A stretch of 64,000 nt of DNA, from assembly GCA_028564705.1 (NCBI GenBank), contig JAPXFQ010002814.1, positions 1,116,001-1,180,000 of the forward strand. The letters are read 5' to 3'. Position 1 is the stretch's first letter. Every line of letters begins with the position of its first letter. This DNA comes from Apricaphanius iberus. Lineage: Eukaryota; Chordata; Actinopteri; Cyprinodontiformes; Aphaniidae. This document shows, in pieces, positions 24,101 to 37,060 of this stretch. Position numbers and translations under genes: made by a program. A model generated the notes under the pieces. It was not told where the DNA came from. It made no database searches and was given only the letters and a program-made list of their open reading frames with translations.

Positions 24101-25439
24101 GCAAGTTGTCTATCAGTTTGTGTATTACATCTGAAACAAAGCAGAGATACCCTGCCCTACTATTTATTGATAGGAACAATAATCAAAACATTTAAAACAG
24201 CTGGAACTGAGGCATTTAGAGTGGCTCCCCAAACTCAACACCCTCATGTTAAAAGGTTTTTGTGATTAGTTTGCGAAATTTGGGTCATAACATATAATTT
24301 CTATACTTTTTATTTCAGAAATATATTGGTACTTTTCCGCTCTGAAATCGAAAGACACATGTTAGATGAAAAACATAAAAAGATGCAACAACCGGATTAA
24401 CATAAATGTGGATGCTGTTGAAGTATGTTAAAGAGCCTTTTGATTCAGCAGTTTACAATTCTTTGCTAGGAGCGTGTCAGCATACCACTATTTAACTTGA
24501 CCATGGTTACACTGTTTCTACAAAAGAGGGGACAAAGTTGAATTAGTGTAACTATGCATTGGTATCAATTTTGAGCACTCTGACTGTTTTACATGTTCAT
24601 CCGAAAGACAGCCTTGGGGATAAAACAGTATTTTTTTATTTATTTTTTGCAAATAGTGCTTTGTAGCACCAACCTAAATGAAAAAGTTAAACATTTTGTT
24701 TCCAGGATGTGAGGGTAACTGCTCTTTTTCTGACCCTAGTAATGGACAGAGGGAAGATATGCCCTGATTATCTTCTTTCATCCAGTAATTCATATTTTTC
24801 AGACAATTCCAAATTGATCAGGTCATCTGCTGAGAAGCCATTTTTTCAGCCTCTGGTTGCAGCTTCTCTTAGCTGCCCTGAACTCCTTAGTCAGTTCGGT
24901 CTTAGCTGGTTTACACAACCTGGCTTCCACTACTTTAAGCCTCTTCAGTGATCTGATCAATGATCTGGTTTGTTGTTGTTACCTTTGTCTGCTCACACAT
25001 ATGTCCTCCAAAAAGCTGATGTAAGAAGTCACGGTTTTTACAAGTTTGTTCGATCAATGGCTTAAGCTTGGACAATACTCAGTCAAAGCTGGCAAGTAAA
25101 ATCAGCTTTGACAACCTCATCCACTCCTTTACAGTCCTAAGCATGAATACGTTTATTTCAAAATTTCTGTATGTATGATGGAGTAAGATGAAGCTGACAG
25201 TGACCAGAAAGCTCCAAAGACGCCATGGTGACAACGCAGTGTGCCTCTTTTAAAGCAACAGAGGTGCAATGTCCAGTTTATATCCCTGGTGGAGACTTTT
25301 TTACACTTTTTAAATTTTCATTGGAGAGGTTTGCAATGTTATTAATGTTAATATTCCCCGTTTTTTTTTTTCAATTCTTGAAGCATCAAAAGTGTTGTTT
25401 TCTCTTTGGGCATCTAATTCAAGTTTTAAATTAAATAAT
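21161..25439. other. Intergenic sequence, no gene recognised
   Basis: AT-rich. Contains a 19-bp-stem hairpin at 22138-22180, a GC-richer unique block at 21720-21990, a short 'ggatggatgg' LINE-tail remnant near 22252 and a C10 run at 24011-24020. None of the short frames has a domain or splice context. Confidence 0.5.
22138..22180. repeat. Near-perfect 19-bp inverted repeat with a 5-base loop
   Basis: The left arm GAAAGTTCAACATCCCACC (22138-22156) and right arm GGTGGAATGTTGAACTTTC (22162-22180) pair with a single mismatch around the loop TTGGT. The loop and stem are too short for a typical pre-microRNA. It may be a MITE remnant, a replication-slippage palindrome or a cruciform site. Confidence 0.85.
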
Positions 25440-25489
25440 AGGTTGTCTAACCTAAGCAATATCAATTTTAAGTAAGGTAATAGTCACAT

Positions 25490-26195
25490 GACCAGTTTTG
25501 CCACAGTTACTTTGAAAAGGTAATCTGATTGCTGGCTACTGATTACTCCATCCAAAAGTAACTTAGTTACTTTAATGATTACTTGATTTTAATAGTAACT
25601 ACATTAGATTCCAAGTTACTTTATTAGTTACTTTCGGCAGCAGCCAATAACACTCATCACTGCCTCAACATAGGAACAATAACCAGTTTTGCCAATACTT
25701 ATTTCATTGGAAGTGCATTTCAAAAGTAAGTTCAGACATATAGGTTACTTGCTTTTAAACCTCACACTGACAATCGCTACTATGAAGCAACAGGCTGTGT
25801 CTTGGGGACGGACTTGCTTGCTCACTGCATGTATTACTGGAGAGTTCCACTAGGGGGTAGACTCAGAGTACAGATTACAGAACTCTCAGACTCAGGTCAA
25901 AAGAGACATGGTGACTATAAAGGAGATAATCAGCTGTTTATATTACGACAGAAAAGACAGCAGCAGTGTTCTTGAAAGTATGCAAGACCATATTTATCAC
26001 TATGGTTGCTTGTTTTCCAGTCGATTTGCTGCCCTGCTTAAGAAAATTACAAAAATAGTAACGCAGAGTGGCTTAAACAAGTAACTTTAATGTGATTACC
26101 TGTATGGAAATATTAACGCATTGGATTAGTCGTTACTGAAAAAGTGGTCAAATTGTGAGTAACGCGATACTGAGTGACAAGTTACCGGCATCACT
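25490..26195. repeat. GTTACT/AGTAAC-rich dispersed repeat
   Basis: Both ends are dense in GTTACT or AGTAAC motifs ('acttagttactttaatgatt' at about 25560; 'gtaacgcgatactgagtg' at about 26158). The middle holds 'ccactagggggtagactcag' (about 25848), which recurs as 'ccactagggggcagag' near 47586. This resembles a non-autonomous fish DNA element, but no exact termini could be set. Confidence 0.5.
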
Positions 26196-28834
26196 GCACA
26201 TGACTACACACCGTTACTTCGTGCCAGCACTGCTGGAGGCAAATTAATATCTCAAAATTGTGCGAGAGGAATTGACAAAAAAACTTTAATAAAAATATAT
26301 AACTGAAAAAGTTAGTACATATTACTGTTGGTGCAATAATTGTTGCCTCTATCCAGACAACATAGACAGCACTATACTAGGTGTCAAAGTTTTGGCTGTC
26401 TATTCAGCTCATTTTATTTTCTATCCCACATATCTTAAATGATCAGATACATTAGATCTTCTAGACCTGAAAGAATTACAAAATTATGCGTGTTTCATCA
26501 GTAGCTCCAACATTTTATAAAAGATGCAACTAAGAGTGACTGTGGAAGCAACTGTTAAAATAGGAAGTACAAAGGCAAAACAGGATATATGCCTGCTGAC
26601 TGGTGAGGCAGGGCTGGCCTATGTAGAGTATATGAGCGGTATGAACATGACAAGCCCAGAGCTACCCACAGACCACCTACACCCCACCTTTTACTCCTTT
26701 TAATGTGACCTGGTGAGTCTCCCACTGCCTATGGTTAAAAATGGAAATAGCCTAAGAAAAATTGACCCCACAGCCAAGAGAAAGGAGATTTGTCCTGAGG
26801 TAAATTAAACCCCAAATTGGCATTAGAAACAGAACATAGGCCTTAATGTTGGTGAATCAGTGCCAAAGTAAAAACAGTGCCAAAGTAAAAAAAGAAGATT
26901 CTCAAAAGATATTGATACCCCACAATTAAGATAATTAAAATGTATTAATCTAAAACTTTTTTTACTCTTTTGTAACTATGCCTTGTTACATTTGATTATA
27001 GTAGGGGTTTTTTTCTGTGTGTAAAAAGGCCAGATTAGATGTGTGTGAATTTAGGCTTTGCAGTTTCCCATTGACAACGATCTTTTCCCTAACAAAATCC
27101 ATCTAAAAAAGAAAATGCTATATTTTAGGGATCTACTGACTGAAATACATACAGTTATTTTGCCGGGAAAAAAATTTGGGATTAAACAGGATCCCCATGA
27201 ACAATGAAGACAGAGTCTGTGTGTTCTTTCTCCATGTCTGTTATTAACTCAGCAATCTGTGCTTTAGCTTCTGACATGCATGTTTGTTGGTAAAATATAA
27301 ATATTAACCAGAAAAGTGAGGATAACTCGCTTTGAAAATAAAAAAAGGTGCTCTACATGCACTATAACTGGTGGCAGATGTAATTTCAAGAAGAGAGTCA
27401 TGGAATTTCATCAGATAAGAAGTCTGGGGTTAGATGCAACCAAAATATTAAAATTTTTTTTAAACTTCACTCTTAACAGATCTGCTTGTTTTTCAGTTAA
27501 ATTGTGTGCTTTTTAGAGTCACTGTGTTGCTGGAACGAAGGCTCTGCTTTCTCTGCTGCCACCCACAGTGAGCTCTCTGTTAGGAGAACTGCAGCAAAGA
27601 TTGCCATCTTCGGTCTCCAAGCTGCCATAGCAACCATTTATTGTTTATTTTAAGATTTTTTTTATAAATCTTTACCATAGGTGCCAACAGTTGTGGAGGG
27701 CACTGGATGAACAGTTTGATATTGCTTCTGTTTATGCAAAAAGAACAGATGAACAGATGACGTGAAAGCTTTTAGATTGAGTTTGTCACTTTAGTTGCAA
27801 CCATTCTTCTATGTGTTTACACAGAAGGCATGGGGAAAGGAGTAGTGCTCTGAAATGGGACTCAGTCATCTTGTTCTAAATTTTGGACAATTAGGATAAT
27901 AAATGCCAAACTGCCCTGCGTTGTGATTGGTTCTACCTGGATACAAATCAGCAATGGCAGTCATTTGGCAGATTAAACACTGTGAGTTGAAGTGGAGCTC
28001 AAAAAAACAGGCATCACCCCCGCAAAGTCAAACCCGGTGCCCAAAGTCTTTTTTGTTTTTCTCACTTTGTCAGACGGTCTGTGGGGAAATTAACTGATGA
28101 AATCATGCTGGCAACATGGTTGCTATAGAAACTTCTCATATAAGACTTGGGCTGGAGTTTGTCACTGGAGAGAAAACAGGAGCCCGAGATGGAGAGACAA
28201 AGAGGTGGCAGCACAGAATGCTCGCTGGAGAGGTATCAAAGGTTGCGCGTCGTTTGCAGTACAACATTAATGCCACGGCTTATTTCCTCTCTCCTGTAAA
28301 ACACCGAGGATTCCTACCTCAGGCTTGTCTGGAAGATCAGCTATCAGGAAGGGTTTCATTTTGTTTTACTTCCCACAAATGTGTATCATAAATATCACTG
28401 CAGACGGCATTATTTATTTTTATGTTTTTTGTTAAAGGCTTTTGAATAGAATTTGACTATAAATTACAATAAATTACCCATCAGTGGAACACTCCATGCT
28501 GTCAATGTTTGTTTGTGCTTCAGGAAAATCACTTAGGAAATAGCATGGCTCTGGAGGACTCATGCACAAACTGTATTGTTGAACAGCTCAGAATGTCTTC
28601 ATCAAATGTGCTACTACTGTCTCCTAGTGGTTCAAGCTCAAAATGACACCGCTGAAGATACATTTATGCAGCCTAATAGGTTAATGAGTATAGGTTAGAT
28701 AATTTGTCGACGTAACTTTGAATGAAAGCTAAGGATAACAGTTCTGCCTTACTTTCTATTCTGTTATTATGCTATAAATGTTGATAAAAGTTAGTTTTTC
28801 TGTTATGGTTCTCAATAAAGATCACAGACCCTTT
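26196..28834. other. Intergenic sequence, nothing recognised
   Basis: AT-rich, with only short chance frames. The GC-richer stretch 28060-28330 has no recognised repeat or coding motif. Confidence 0.5.
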
Positions 28835-29400
28835 AAAAAGTAGCCACACGCCTTTATCTTTTTAAAAGTGTGTCATATACAACCAGAAAAATCACTGTAT
28901 TCATTGAAATTTCAACTGATAGATCAAAATAAATTGGTGCATAAATTTTAAGTGAAAGGAAAATGAAAAAAAGAAGAAATAAACCCAATCACATCTAAAA
29001 CGTTTGGTGTAAATTTGTTTTGATGACTTTTGAGTCGACCCGTTATTTAAACTCTTTTGGCAGCAAATACTGCTGGAAGTGATTTAGGGTATATTTCAGC
29101 CGACTTTGCACTTTGTGAATCTGAAATGTACTCCCAGTTTTGGGGGAAAATATCTCAAATTAGGTAAGATTTCACTATCTTTTTTAAAATCTTGCCAAAA
29201 ATTCTCATTTGTATTTGATTCGACCATTTCAACACCCAAACAAAATCTTTGCAGTACGTAGAGGATTTTTTGTGAGGATTGCAGGGCTTTTCCTGCCGCC
29301 GCTGAAGAACCATATCCCGCCAGCATGATCCTGCCACCTCCATGTTTCACAGCGAGGAATGGCGTTTCAGTGATATACAGAAAGGGGTTGTGCTTTGAGT
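28835..29400. mobile_element. Decayed Tc1-like relic
   Basis: The left part resembles the sub-terminal region of the element at 6571 ('aagtgaaaggaaaatga' at about 28952). The right part carries the antisense landmarks 'aatcttgccaaaaattctc' and 'catgatcctgccacctcc'. The minus-strand frame at 29096-29350 is a by-product of this decayed transposase-antisense sequence rather than a gene. Boundaries are approximate. Confidence 0.5.
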
Positions 29401-31039
29401 CTGTTCACTTATTAGATGAGGGAGCTGAATACAAATGCAAGCTATACAGATGTGTGCTACTTCATGTCGGTTTGTCACAGAAATCTCCCAAAATACGTTG
29501 AGGTTTTGGCTTTAAGATAAAAAACAAATGTGGAAGAGTTCAAGCAGTAGAAATACTTTTGCACGACTTTTAAAAATGCAGATTAATAGTTTATCAAGGC
29601 AAACAGTAAATCTATACTTTCCACAAGACCGGATTCTTCTATTCATTTCGTAACACCAACTGCTTCCTTCAAATCTTTCATTACTGTGATTAAAAACAAA
29701 TTGATACCCTCGTTGCATCTAATGGACTGAGCAGAACAAATTACTCCATTCTTTAGAGACATTACTTACACTTCTCATAAAGTGTCGTCAGCTGAGAAAA
29801 ATGCACCTGCAGAGAAGAGAGATTAAAAGTGATTAGATGATGAGATTCGCTTACAGCTGTGGCAGTTCTGTGGCTGATTTACGACTGTCAGAGCCGTTCT
29901 GATTTGAGCCTTGGTAAAAAAACAAAGCGAGCAACTTAGCCAGGAAACACTTGGGGCTCTGACAGAAGAGTTGCTGCTCTGTCATCCTGTCTCTCATCCC
30001 CGCCGCCCCCCCATCATTCTTGATTCTCCTCTCCTTGTGTCTGAGTGACTTTTGGAGGAGGCAAGTGAACATTGTCATGCTGAGCGAGGCATGCATGTCT
30101 CTATCAAGTATCAGTGCCCCCTGGAAATAGAGTTAAAATGAAAAGATTGGAAAAATAACTGTTCTTCCTCTTCCCCCCGCCCAAACTCTCCTCTGTGCAC
30201 AAACTGCCAGTGGATATAAGTAAATGTTTGCGTGAGGCGTTCAAAGCCAGATGCTGTCGATTCAAGATTCCCATCCTGGCACCTACTTTCCTGCTCCACC
30301 ACTTACATTGTAAACAGAGTAAACAAACACATGCCTCTTTCTTTCCTCACCTTGTACTCTAGGTATTCTCAGATCAAACCTCTTTTGGAATAAAGCCAAC
30401 CTGGAATTGAGCGGAGCTAGAGTTAGAAGCAAGACACAGAAAGTTGGAATCTCACCTTCTGCTCCTTGCCCTCTCAGCTGGGAGGGGCCACAGAGAGCGT
30501 AGTGGGAGATAGTGGGGGGTTTTGGTGAACCTTAATACTGGGACAGATGGTAAGTTCAGATCCACAGACCTGTTAATGAGCGGGTCGAGCCAAGTGGTGT
30601 TGGATGGGGCCAAAGGTCAGGATGCTTCATCAAAGTCATGATCTTCTATGCCAGTGGGGTGAAGACACACCCAGCTGTATAAAGCTGGTAACAAATGCTG
30701 CAGCGTCTTGTTGTATGGGGCTGCGCTGAGCTTATTTGAAACTGCTGGTGAGTCGAGAGTTAAAACACAATCCACCACTTGAGTTTAATGGATAATTTAG
30801 ATAAATAAAGGTTTCAACCTCTCAGGTTAACATTTATATTATATTTACTGAAGCACATTGTAGTGATTTTCTTGAAGCAATTTCCTAAAATATGAATAAA
30901 AACACTCATCTCCCTTTCTTGATTGACATGTTTACTTGTCTCTGCAGTTTGGAACGATGACTAAGAAAAATTACATATATAATTAAACCAAATTCAAATT
31001 AATGCCCACCGATGCACAATGTTTCAAGGCAACAACTTA
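29401..31039. other. Intergenic sequence with GC-richer unique blocks
   Basis: No gene recognised. Stretches 29840-30320 and 30350-30750 have higher GC and complexity than their surroundings; they are listed among candidate conserved elements. Confidence 0.4.
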
Positions 31040-31660
31040 AACACACTAATTCCTTATGTGACATAATGAAAGACAAAAATGAAATTAGACAAGTTATCAG
31101 TAAGAACATTTCAGAGCTCTACGTCTTTTAAATTCTTGGGTATATTTCCAGATGTCTGAAGGTGTCAGTCCATTTGGTTCAACAATCAAAGGGCAGTATA
31201 AACACCAAAGGAAAATTCAGCAATCTTATCCTTTAATATGGAGATGGGTTCTGTGTCCCAGAGATTAACATTATTTGTGAAATGAAACCTAAGAAAATGT
31301 TATGTAAAAATGTTGAACCAACATTTCAAGACACCAGCCAGGAAGTTTCAGGAAGTAAAAGAATCAGTTTACATAGGTCTTTGAAACTACCAATGAACCT
31401 ATCCATACCGTCAAATCAGTTGTAAAGTCACTTACTGACAACAAAGTCAGTGCTTTGGAGAGGATAAAATGGTATGTGATGAAAAAGCAGACTAATAACC
31501 TAACTCAGTTTTAATGTTTTGTCCATAGGAATGGGCCAAGCTTCCAACAATCTGAAACGGTTGTGGAAAATGCTCAAATTTTTAACATAAGTTGTAAAAT
31601 TTTAAAGGCAAATCTATTGATGTAACCTTCAGAATGTATTATGTATCCCCCATTCAGTCA
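31040..31660 (+). mobile_element. Tdr1/Sleeping-Beauty-type Tc1 relic, + strand
   Basis: Plus-strand landmarks appear in transposase order: 'ccagatgtctgaaggtg' (31150), 'caacaatcaaagggcagta' (31181), 'acatttcaagacaccagcc' (31320), 'aggaatgggccaagctt' (31528), then a decayed C-terminus. Large internal stretches are deleted and no frame remains. Assignment is from memory of salmonid/zebrafish Tc1 transposase sequence. Confidence 0.65.
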
Positions 31661-34600
31661 TTTAGCAAAGAAAAGTAATTTTGATGATGCTAACAAACCT
31701 TAGTTTTGTTAACTGCAAGATAAGAGAAAAAGAAAGACATTTTTTAAGCAGTCTAAGTAAACATCTCGCCTCACTTTTAAAAATGTTTAAGAGTCTGCAG
31801 CATCTAACTAACTGTGTATATTACCTTTTTTCTTAGCCGCTTGTATAATAAAAATCTTCATTCCAGTCTCTCCAAGTTATCGATCCAGGCACTGGACTAA
31901 GATGTAGAGGTATTTTGTTGGAAGTAACACTTGTGGAATAGCGTGAAACGGATGATATTGGAGGAATAGACAAACTCCATCCTGGGAGCTGATTTGTGAG
32001 AAGAGCAGGTGTAAGGAGAAAGAGAAGAGACAGGTAGAAACTTGTGATGGATGATGAGGGTACACAGTGGACCACTGACGGGGGAACATCAGTGGTTAAG
32101 GCATCAGTGATGTATTGCATTTTGTAGTTTGTCAGCACTAAGAGTTGAAAGTGGCGTGGGAGTTGCAGAAGTTCACACCCAGCGCTTTGTATTGTCATAT
32201 TTAGTGGGAGCGTTGCTTTTGAAACAGTATTATCATGCTGTATCAGTCATCGCCGTGCACAGCAGAGGCCTATTTCTACCTCCAGTCAAAGCGCTTAAGG
32301 ATGGCTGTTTGACAGAGCGTGACTTTCCTGCACAGTGCATCGAGGTTAAATTCATAACTCCTTTTTATGCACGCAGTGGTAAATACAATACAACCTCATG
32401 GAATATTCTCTCATACATTTCAACACTTTAGTTTCTTCCATTTTCAGTTGTCTCCTGTAGCAAAACACAAAATCCCAGTGATTGGAAAGAGTACATCATT
32501 AGGCCTGACATGACTTGGCCAATGCTACCATTATGTTCAAAGATAGCATAACAACCTAAAATGTTAGCGAAGCTGGTGAGTTATTTATATTATAAATTGC
32601 AGTGGATCCAAATTTATTTAATTTATAGCATTTTTGACATATTATTTTATCACCATTGATTGATTAGTAACAAAATAAAACAAGAAAATCTTGAAAAATA
32701 CAAATAAAATGTTTGCACTCACCAACATTGATCTTTTCCACATCGTCTGCTTATTTAAATATAATCCATCTTTCCCTCTTTTTTTTAAGACCTAGACCTC
32801 AATGACTCTGTTGTACAGTTTATCTTCGCACTTCAGGTCCAAGAGTAATTCCTATTTCATTGACATGGATACTAATGCTGAGAGCTGTGTGTTTCTGGCT
32901 ATGTTTCTTGACGGTTCCATCTTGAAAATGGCATAGTAAATACATCTACAACCAAATCTGTCCCTTTTCCTCCACCTTCAGCCATTCTGAATAGACTTTT
33001 TTTTTTAAATCTAAAGAATGTATGTTTGCGAATTGTTGGAGATGTGCTTTGCAGGTAGCACATAACTGTGATAACTTTCATCTGACCAACCAGATAGTGT
33101 GCAGAAAGATTCAGACATCATTGTGGGCCAGGAGGCCAATCTGAAAGCTGATTGGTTAACAAAAAAACAGGTCGGATGTATTATAGTTTGGTTATTGTAT
33201 GTCTGCTCTACTGATTCTGAAGGCTTTTGGCAGATTAGATTGGCCCTAGCAACACACAGACAAAATATGACTGGACAAAATAGTGATAATTAATGGCTAT
33301 ACAGGGAAGCTGCACAGCCAAGAGAAATGTCAGACACAAAACAAAAAAGACTACTGGAAGTAAATTAATACAATTTGATTGAAGAAATGTTATAATTTGG
33401 ATTGAAATTAAAGTTAGTTTTTCTGATTATGTTAGACCAGCAGAAAGATGCAAGGAAGGGGTATGTGTTTGTCTGGGGGAATTTAGAGTCAGAAAACAAA
33501 AATTACCACACTACTTAATTAATTTTATTTCAGGGATTATACCATACAAAATAGAACATCCTGTTGTACATCTTTATTCAAGATGAATAATAGGATTTTC
33601 TGTTTGCACTTGTATATCAGAAGAATAACAAAGTATTTCTTTGTTCAAGATTCAGCAAAATTTTAACCTTTTTATGGACTCATGACATGTTTGAGAGTAA
33701 AAAAATACTCCTGATTCTGAAAACAGGAATGAGGGAAAGAAGGATGGAGTAAAGGATACAGCAGTGGAAAAAATCATAACAGGCTAAAAGAAAACAATAA
33801 GAAAAGAGATGCTCATACAAAAAATGACACTGCAAGGTTTAGATTGTTAATTTACAGGTGCATCAATTTACAAATAGATACAGTATATCATCACTTTTTA
33901 CACAAGCTAAGAAAGTCTAAAAATGACTATATATTCCATCAGGATTCCGTTTTTTCCACATCATTCAGTGCCACCAGAGATAGGTGAAAACTACATGAGC
34001 ATTTCCAAATTCTGAAAAAAATAAAAAACAGTTTAATAAAGGGCTATTTTGTCCTTCCTCCTCCTGAGAACCAGGGTGCAAATAACTTTTTTTAACAAAG
34101 AAGAAACATATAATGTATAAATTATTTTAAAAAATCTTTCTTTGAATAGAAGATCAATAAATCTACAAAACCACAGTTTGAATATTCTTACTCTAAAAAA
34201 AATACGATTTATAATAACTTTGCTCGAATCCTTAATTTTATTTGTAAAGGGGCGCTTCTCAAAAAATAAATCCTTTAAAGTGTGTAACTGCTGCTGAATT
34301 TAGGGATAGGTTGTCACAGCTTGACACCACACTAATGCTGAAACGAGCTCTGCTTGTGAAACGCTTTTTATCACTTCTGTAATGAAACAGTGCCATCTAC
34401 AGAAATGCTGAAACCCAAACCTGAATTCATTACAGACAAACACAGTCCAGGTTTCCTAATTTAGCTTTATGTTATAATGTTGGACATTTATACAATAGTA
34501 GTTTTCTCTGTCTACAAATGCTTACAATGTATGATTTGTATGTTTACCTGGCCTGATTCCTTCTTCAGCAGAGTGTATGGGGGGAAAAATGCTCTGAAAT

Positions 34601-35899
34601 TTGTCATGGATTAATTCAGAGCTTAAGTGACAGTAAATATCTCTCTGACAGTTGGAAATAGCAGTATAACTTTGAATTTGGAAACTGTCAATCAGACTTG
34701 GAAGTAGCAGACCTTCAAAGCAACCCAGAGGTTTTTCTATTTTTTTTCTATAACATCATACATTCCTGCCTTTAACCACGGCAAATTTGAAAGCAAGTAC
34801 TGCTAACCGTCTGCAGTGTATGAAGGTAGTTAACAAATTTGACCATTTTTGTGATGATTAGTATTGAAGATAATTCAGAAAAACTTTGACATAGCATGGC
34901 TAATCTATGACAGAGTAAACTTTAAATTGTTTAGTAAAACGATGAAGTAAAATTATTTAAATATTGTTTTAATCTCTATAGATATATCTTAAAAAGATAT
35001 TAAAGTTAAAAAAAACATTGCAAAATGTTAGCGATATTGTGTCATATGAGGATGTTGGTTCCAGAGTTCTGCAGTATTGAAACTGAGGCTTCCTATGATG
35101 TCGGTTTTCTGCAACCCTAAGAAGCATTAGCCAGGTGGATAAATAACCAATGAATATATCCAGTAGTGAGGAGGGTTTTCTTCTTCTGTTGCACAGTATG
35201 GTTCTTTCAACTGTTGGCAGAAAGGTGAGCTGAATTGTTTTGTGGAAGTTTGCCAGCTTACTTTTACTGGCACAACTTCGTGTGTTTGTTCATCAATCTC
35301 TGCTCTTTATGCAGTGGGCTGCTAAGGACTTAGAGCCATGCTTGGATCGAAGCCATGTAAGTAAGAATGCCACCCTGGCTCCATACATTTCAAAATTATA
35401 TAGTCAAGTGTTTGTTTAAACATTGGTGGTGCTCATAATTTACCTTTTTTTTTTTTTTTTTGAAGAGTAAAGACATCCAAAATGACAGTTAAACCCCTTA
35501 TTTTAGATATATTTTCTGTTTGGACTATTTTTTTTACTATTTCCTTAGATTTACGCATCTAAACAGTTACGGTTCATGCATCACAATTGTTTTAAAAGTA
35601 AAGCAGTTGCTCTCTGTTAATGATGTATTTATTAACTGAACAAAACTTTGATTTAAAAAACAGCAGGAACCTCATACAGTTACTAAGGTAGGCTAAATAT
35701 GTTAGTAATGTTATAAGCTGATGATGGCAGAAAGCAAACTATAAAGTTCCTGAATCTTCTGTTTGTCAGCTAACATATACACTGCAGCATGGTGAGCTCC
35801 AATAGGAAATCAGAAAGGTAGGAGAAAATAATTTTGAAGATTGTTTTATGATTTGTTCACCTAACTTTCCATGGTAATTTCTTAGTTTAGCTGCTCATA
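31661..35899. other. Intergenic sequence, nothing recognised
   Basis: AT-rich. The two overlapping minus frames at 31833-32198 have no recognised domain, and poly-T and A-rich runs are common. No RNA genes seen. Confidence 0.5.
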
Positions 35900-35934
35900 G
35901 CTAGGTGGTTTTACATAAAACCTGAAGTAACCTT

Positions 35935-36107
35935 TGTCGTCGGATGAAAATCAGCATTTTTTCTTTATCGAAATGTCTTTATAAGTCATAGCTATCATTT
36001 GTTCAATCCACGGCGCATTTAAAAAGGGATCAGAAAATTACTTTTATCGCTCCATTGACTCTCATTCATTTTTTTGGGCCCATGGACCGGAAGTAGAGGC
36101 GTGTGAC
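35935..36107. repeat. Terminal part of the TTATGGGG repeat family
   Basis: In reverse complement this matches the left end of the complete element at 55788-56489: 'cttttatcgctccattgac' at about 36042 mirrors 'gtcaatggagcgataaaag' at 55860. It is followed directly by the TTA target site of the nested MITE. Confidence 0.65.
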
Positions 36108-36110
36108 TTA

Positions 36111-36722
36111 AGCCTAGTTTATGCTTCTCTGTTTTCAAGGAGACAGACTGATGCAACACCATTATTCGTCAACGCAAGGGCTCTCCGTCATCTACACAAG
36201 GACGGATGAAGTAGAGCCCAATTTTTTAACTATGCTTCTCTGTCAACGGAGAGCGTATGCATAGTCGCTTTAACCAGTGGTAAATGCAGTGTTTGGCCAT
36301 TACATGCTTTATATTGAAAGGGTAATGATCTAATATGTTCTTTTGCCAATTTTGAACACAAGGAGCCATAGGAAAACAACAAAAAAGGCTGATGTGTTTG
36401 TTTCCATGCGTTTCTAGAGTATTCTGAGTTGCACTTCTATTAAAAAGCTTTACAGCTCAATCAAAACCTACTTTGTCATCCATTGTTCCTTGAGGAAGAA
36501 ATGCGTTCACAAGCCTAGAAAAAAAAATAAAAACACGCTGCAATAGTAGGCAAAGATGCCATGAAAGGTTAGCACCCCCTGATGTCCTGGTCGAGCAACG
36601 CTCAAAAAACAGTAGCCTAGAGAGTGGATAGAAAGAAACGCAGAACCATAAACGAAAAACTTATCCGTCAATATGTCAGCGTCTCAGTGCAAATTTGCGG
36701 TCGGAGAAGCATAAACTAGGCT
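36111..36722. mobile_element. MITE with TTA target duplication and AGCCTAG terminal repeats (Harbinger-type)
   Basis: The terminal inverted repeats are AGCCTAGTTTATGCTTCTC at the left and its reverse complement GAGAAGCATAAACTAGGCT at the right. TTA flanks both ends (36108-36110, 36723-36725). The uninterrupted host sequence 'gacttaggctcc' is present at 56472-56483, confirming the insertion point. A 3-bp TTA duplication is typical of PIF/Harbinger. No coding capacity. Fragments of the family occur at 13413 and 63649. Confidence 0.85.
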
Positions 36723-36725
36723 TTA

Positions 36726-37060
36726 GGCTCCCTATGGGGAGCATCAGACTACAACTGAAGAAGGGAAAAAATGGCTGTGACTTGCCTTCTTCCTCCAGGA
36801 CGAAGGAATCAGCGTTAAAGGTGAAGAAAATCATTATATAAAACTGGCCATTTGGAATGTGGCAGCTATGCTGGGGAAGACAGCCTCAGTTAAGTGAGAG
36901 CCAGCATGCAGGAGAAGCTTTCAAGGTCATTATGAGTATTTTAATTCCTAGCCAGTGCTAGCTAGCATTAGCCCCAGACGTCATATGTGCGACTTCTGAT
37001 TTGTAGGTATTTAAACTGCAAATTTTTGATGCAAATTCAACCAAATTTCTCCTAGTGGGA
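36726..37060. repeat. Second copy of the TTATGGGG repeat family
   Basis: Continues from the palindromic junction GGCTCCCTATGGGGAGC and shares 'gcgacttctgatttgtag' (36989) and a 'gctagcattagc' block with the complete copy (56215-56260). It lacks the far terminus. Confidence 0.6.

Noticed and set aside
31833..32198. Two overlapping minus-strand frames (121 and 70 codons), one with a hydrophobic stretch.
   Set aside because: No family resemblance. The hydrophobic run comes from pyrimidine-rich sequence; no splice sites frame it.
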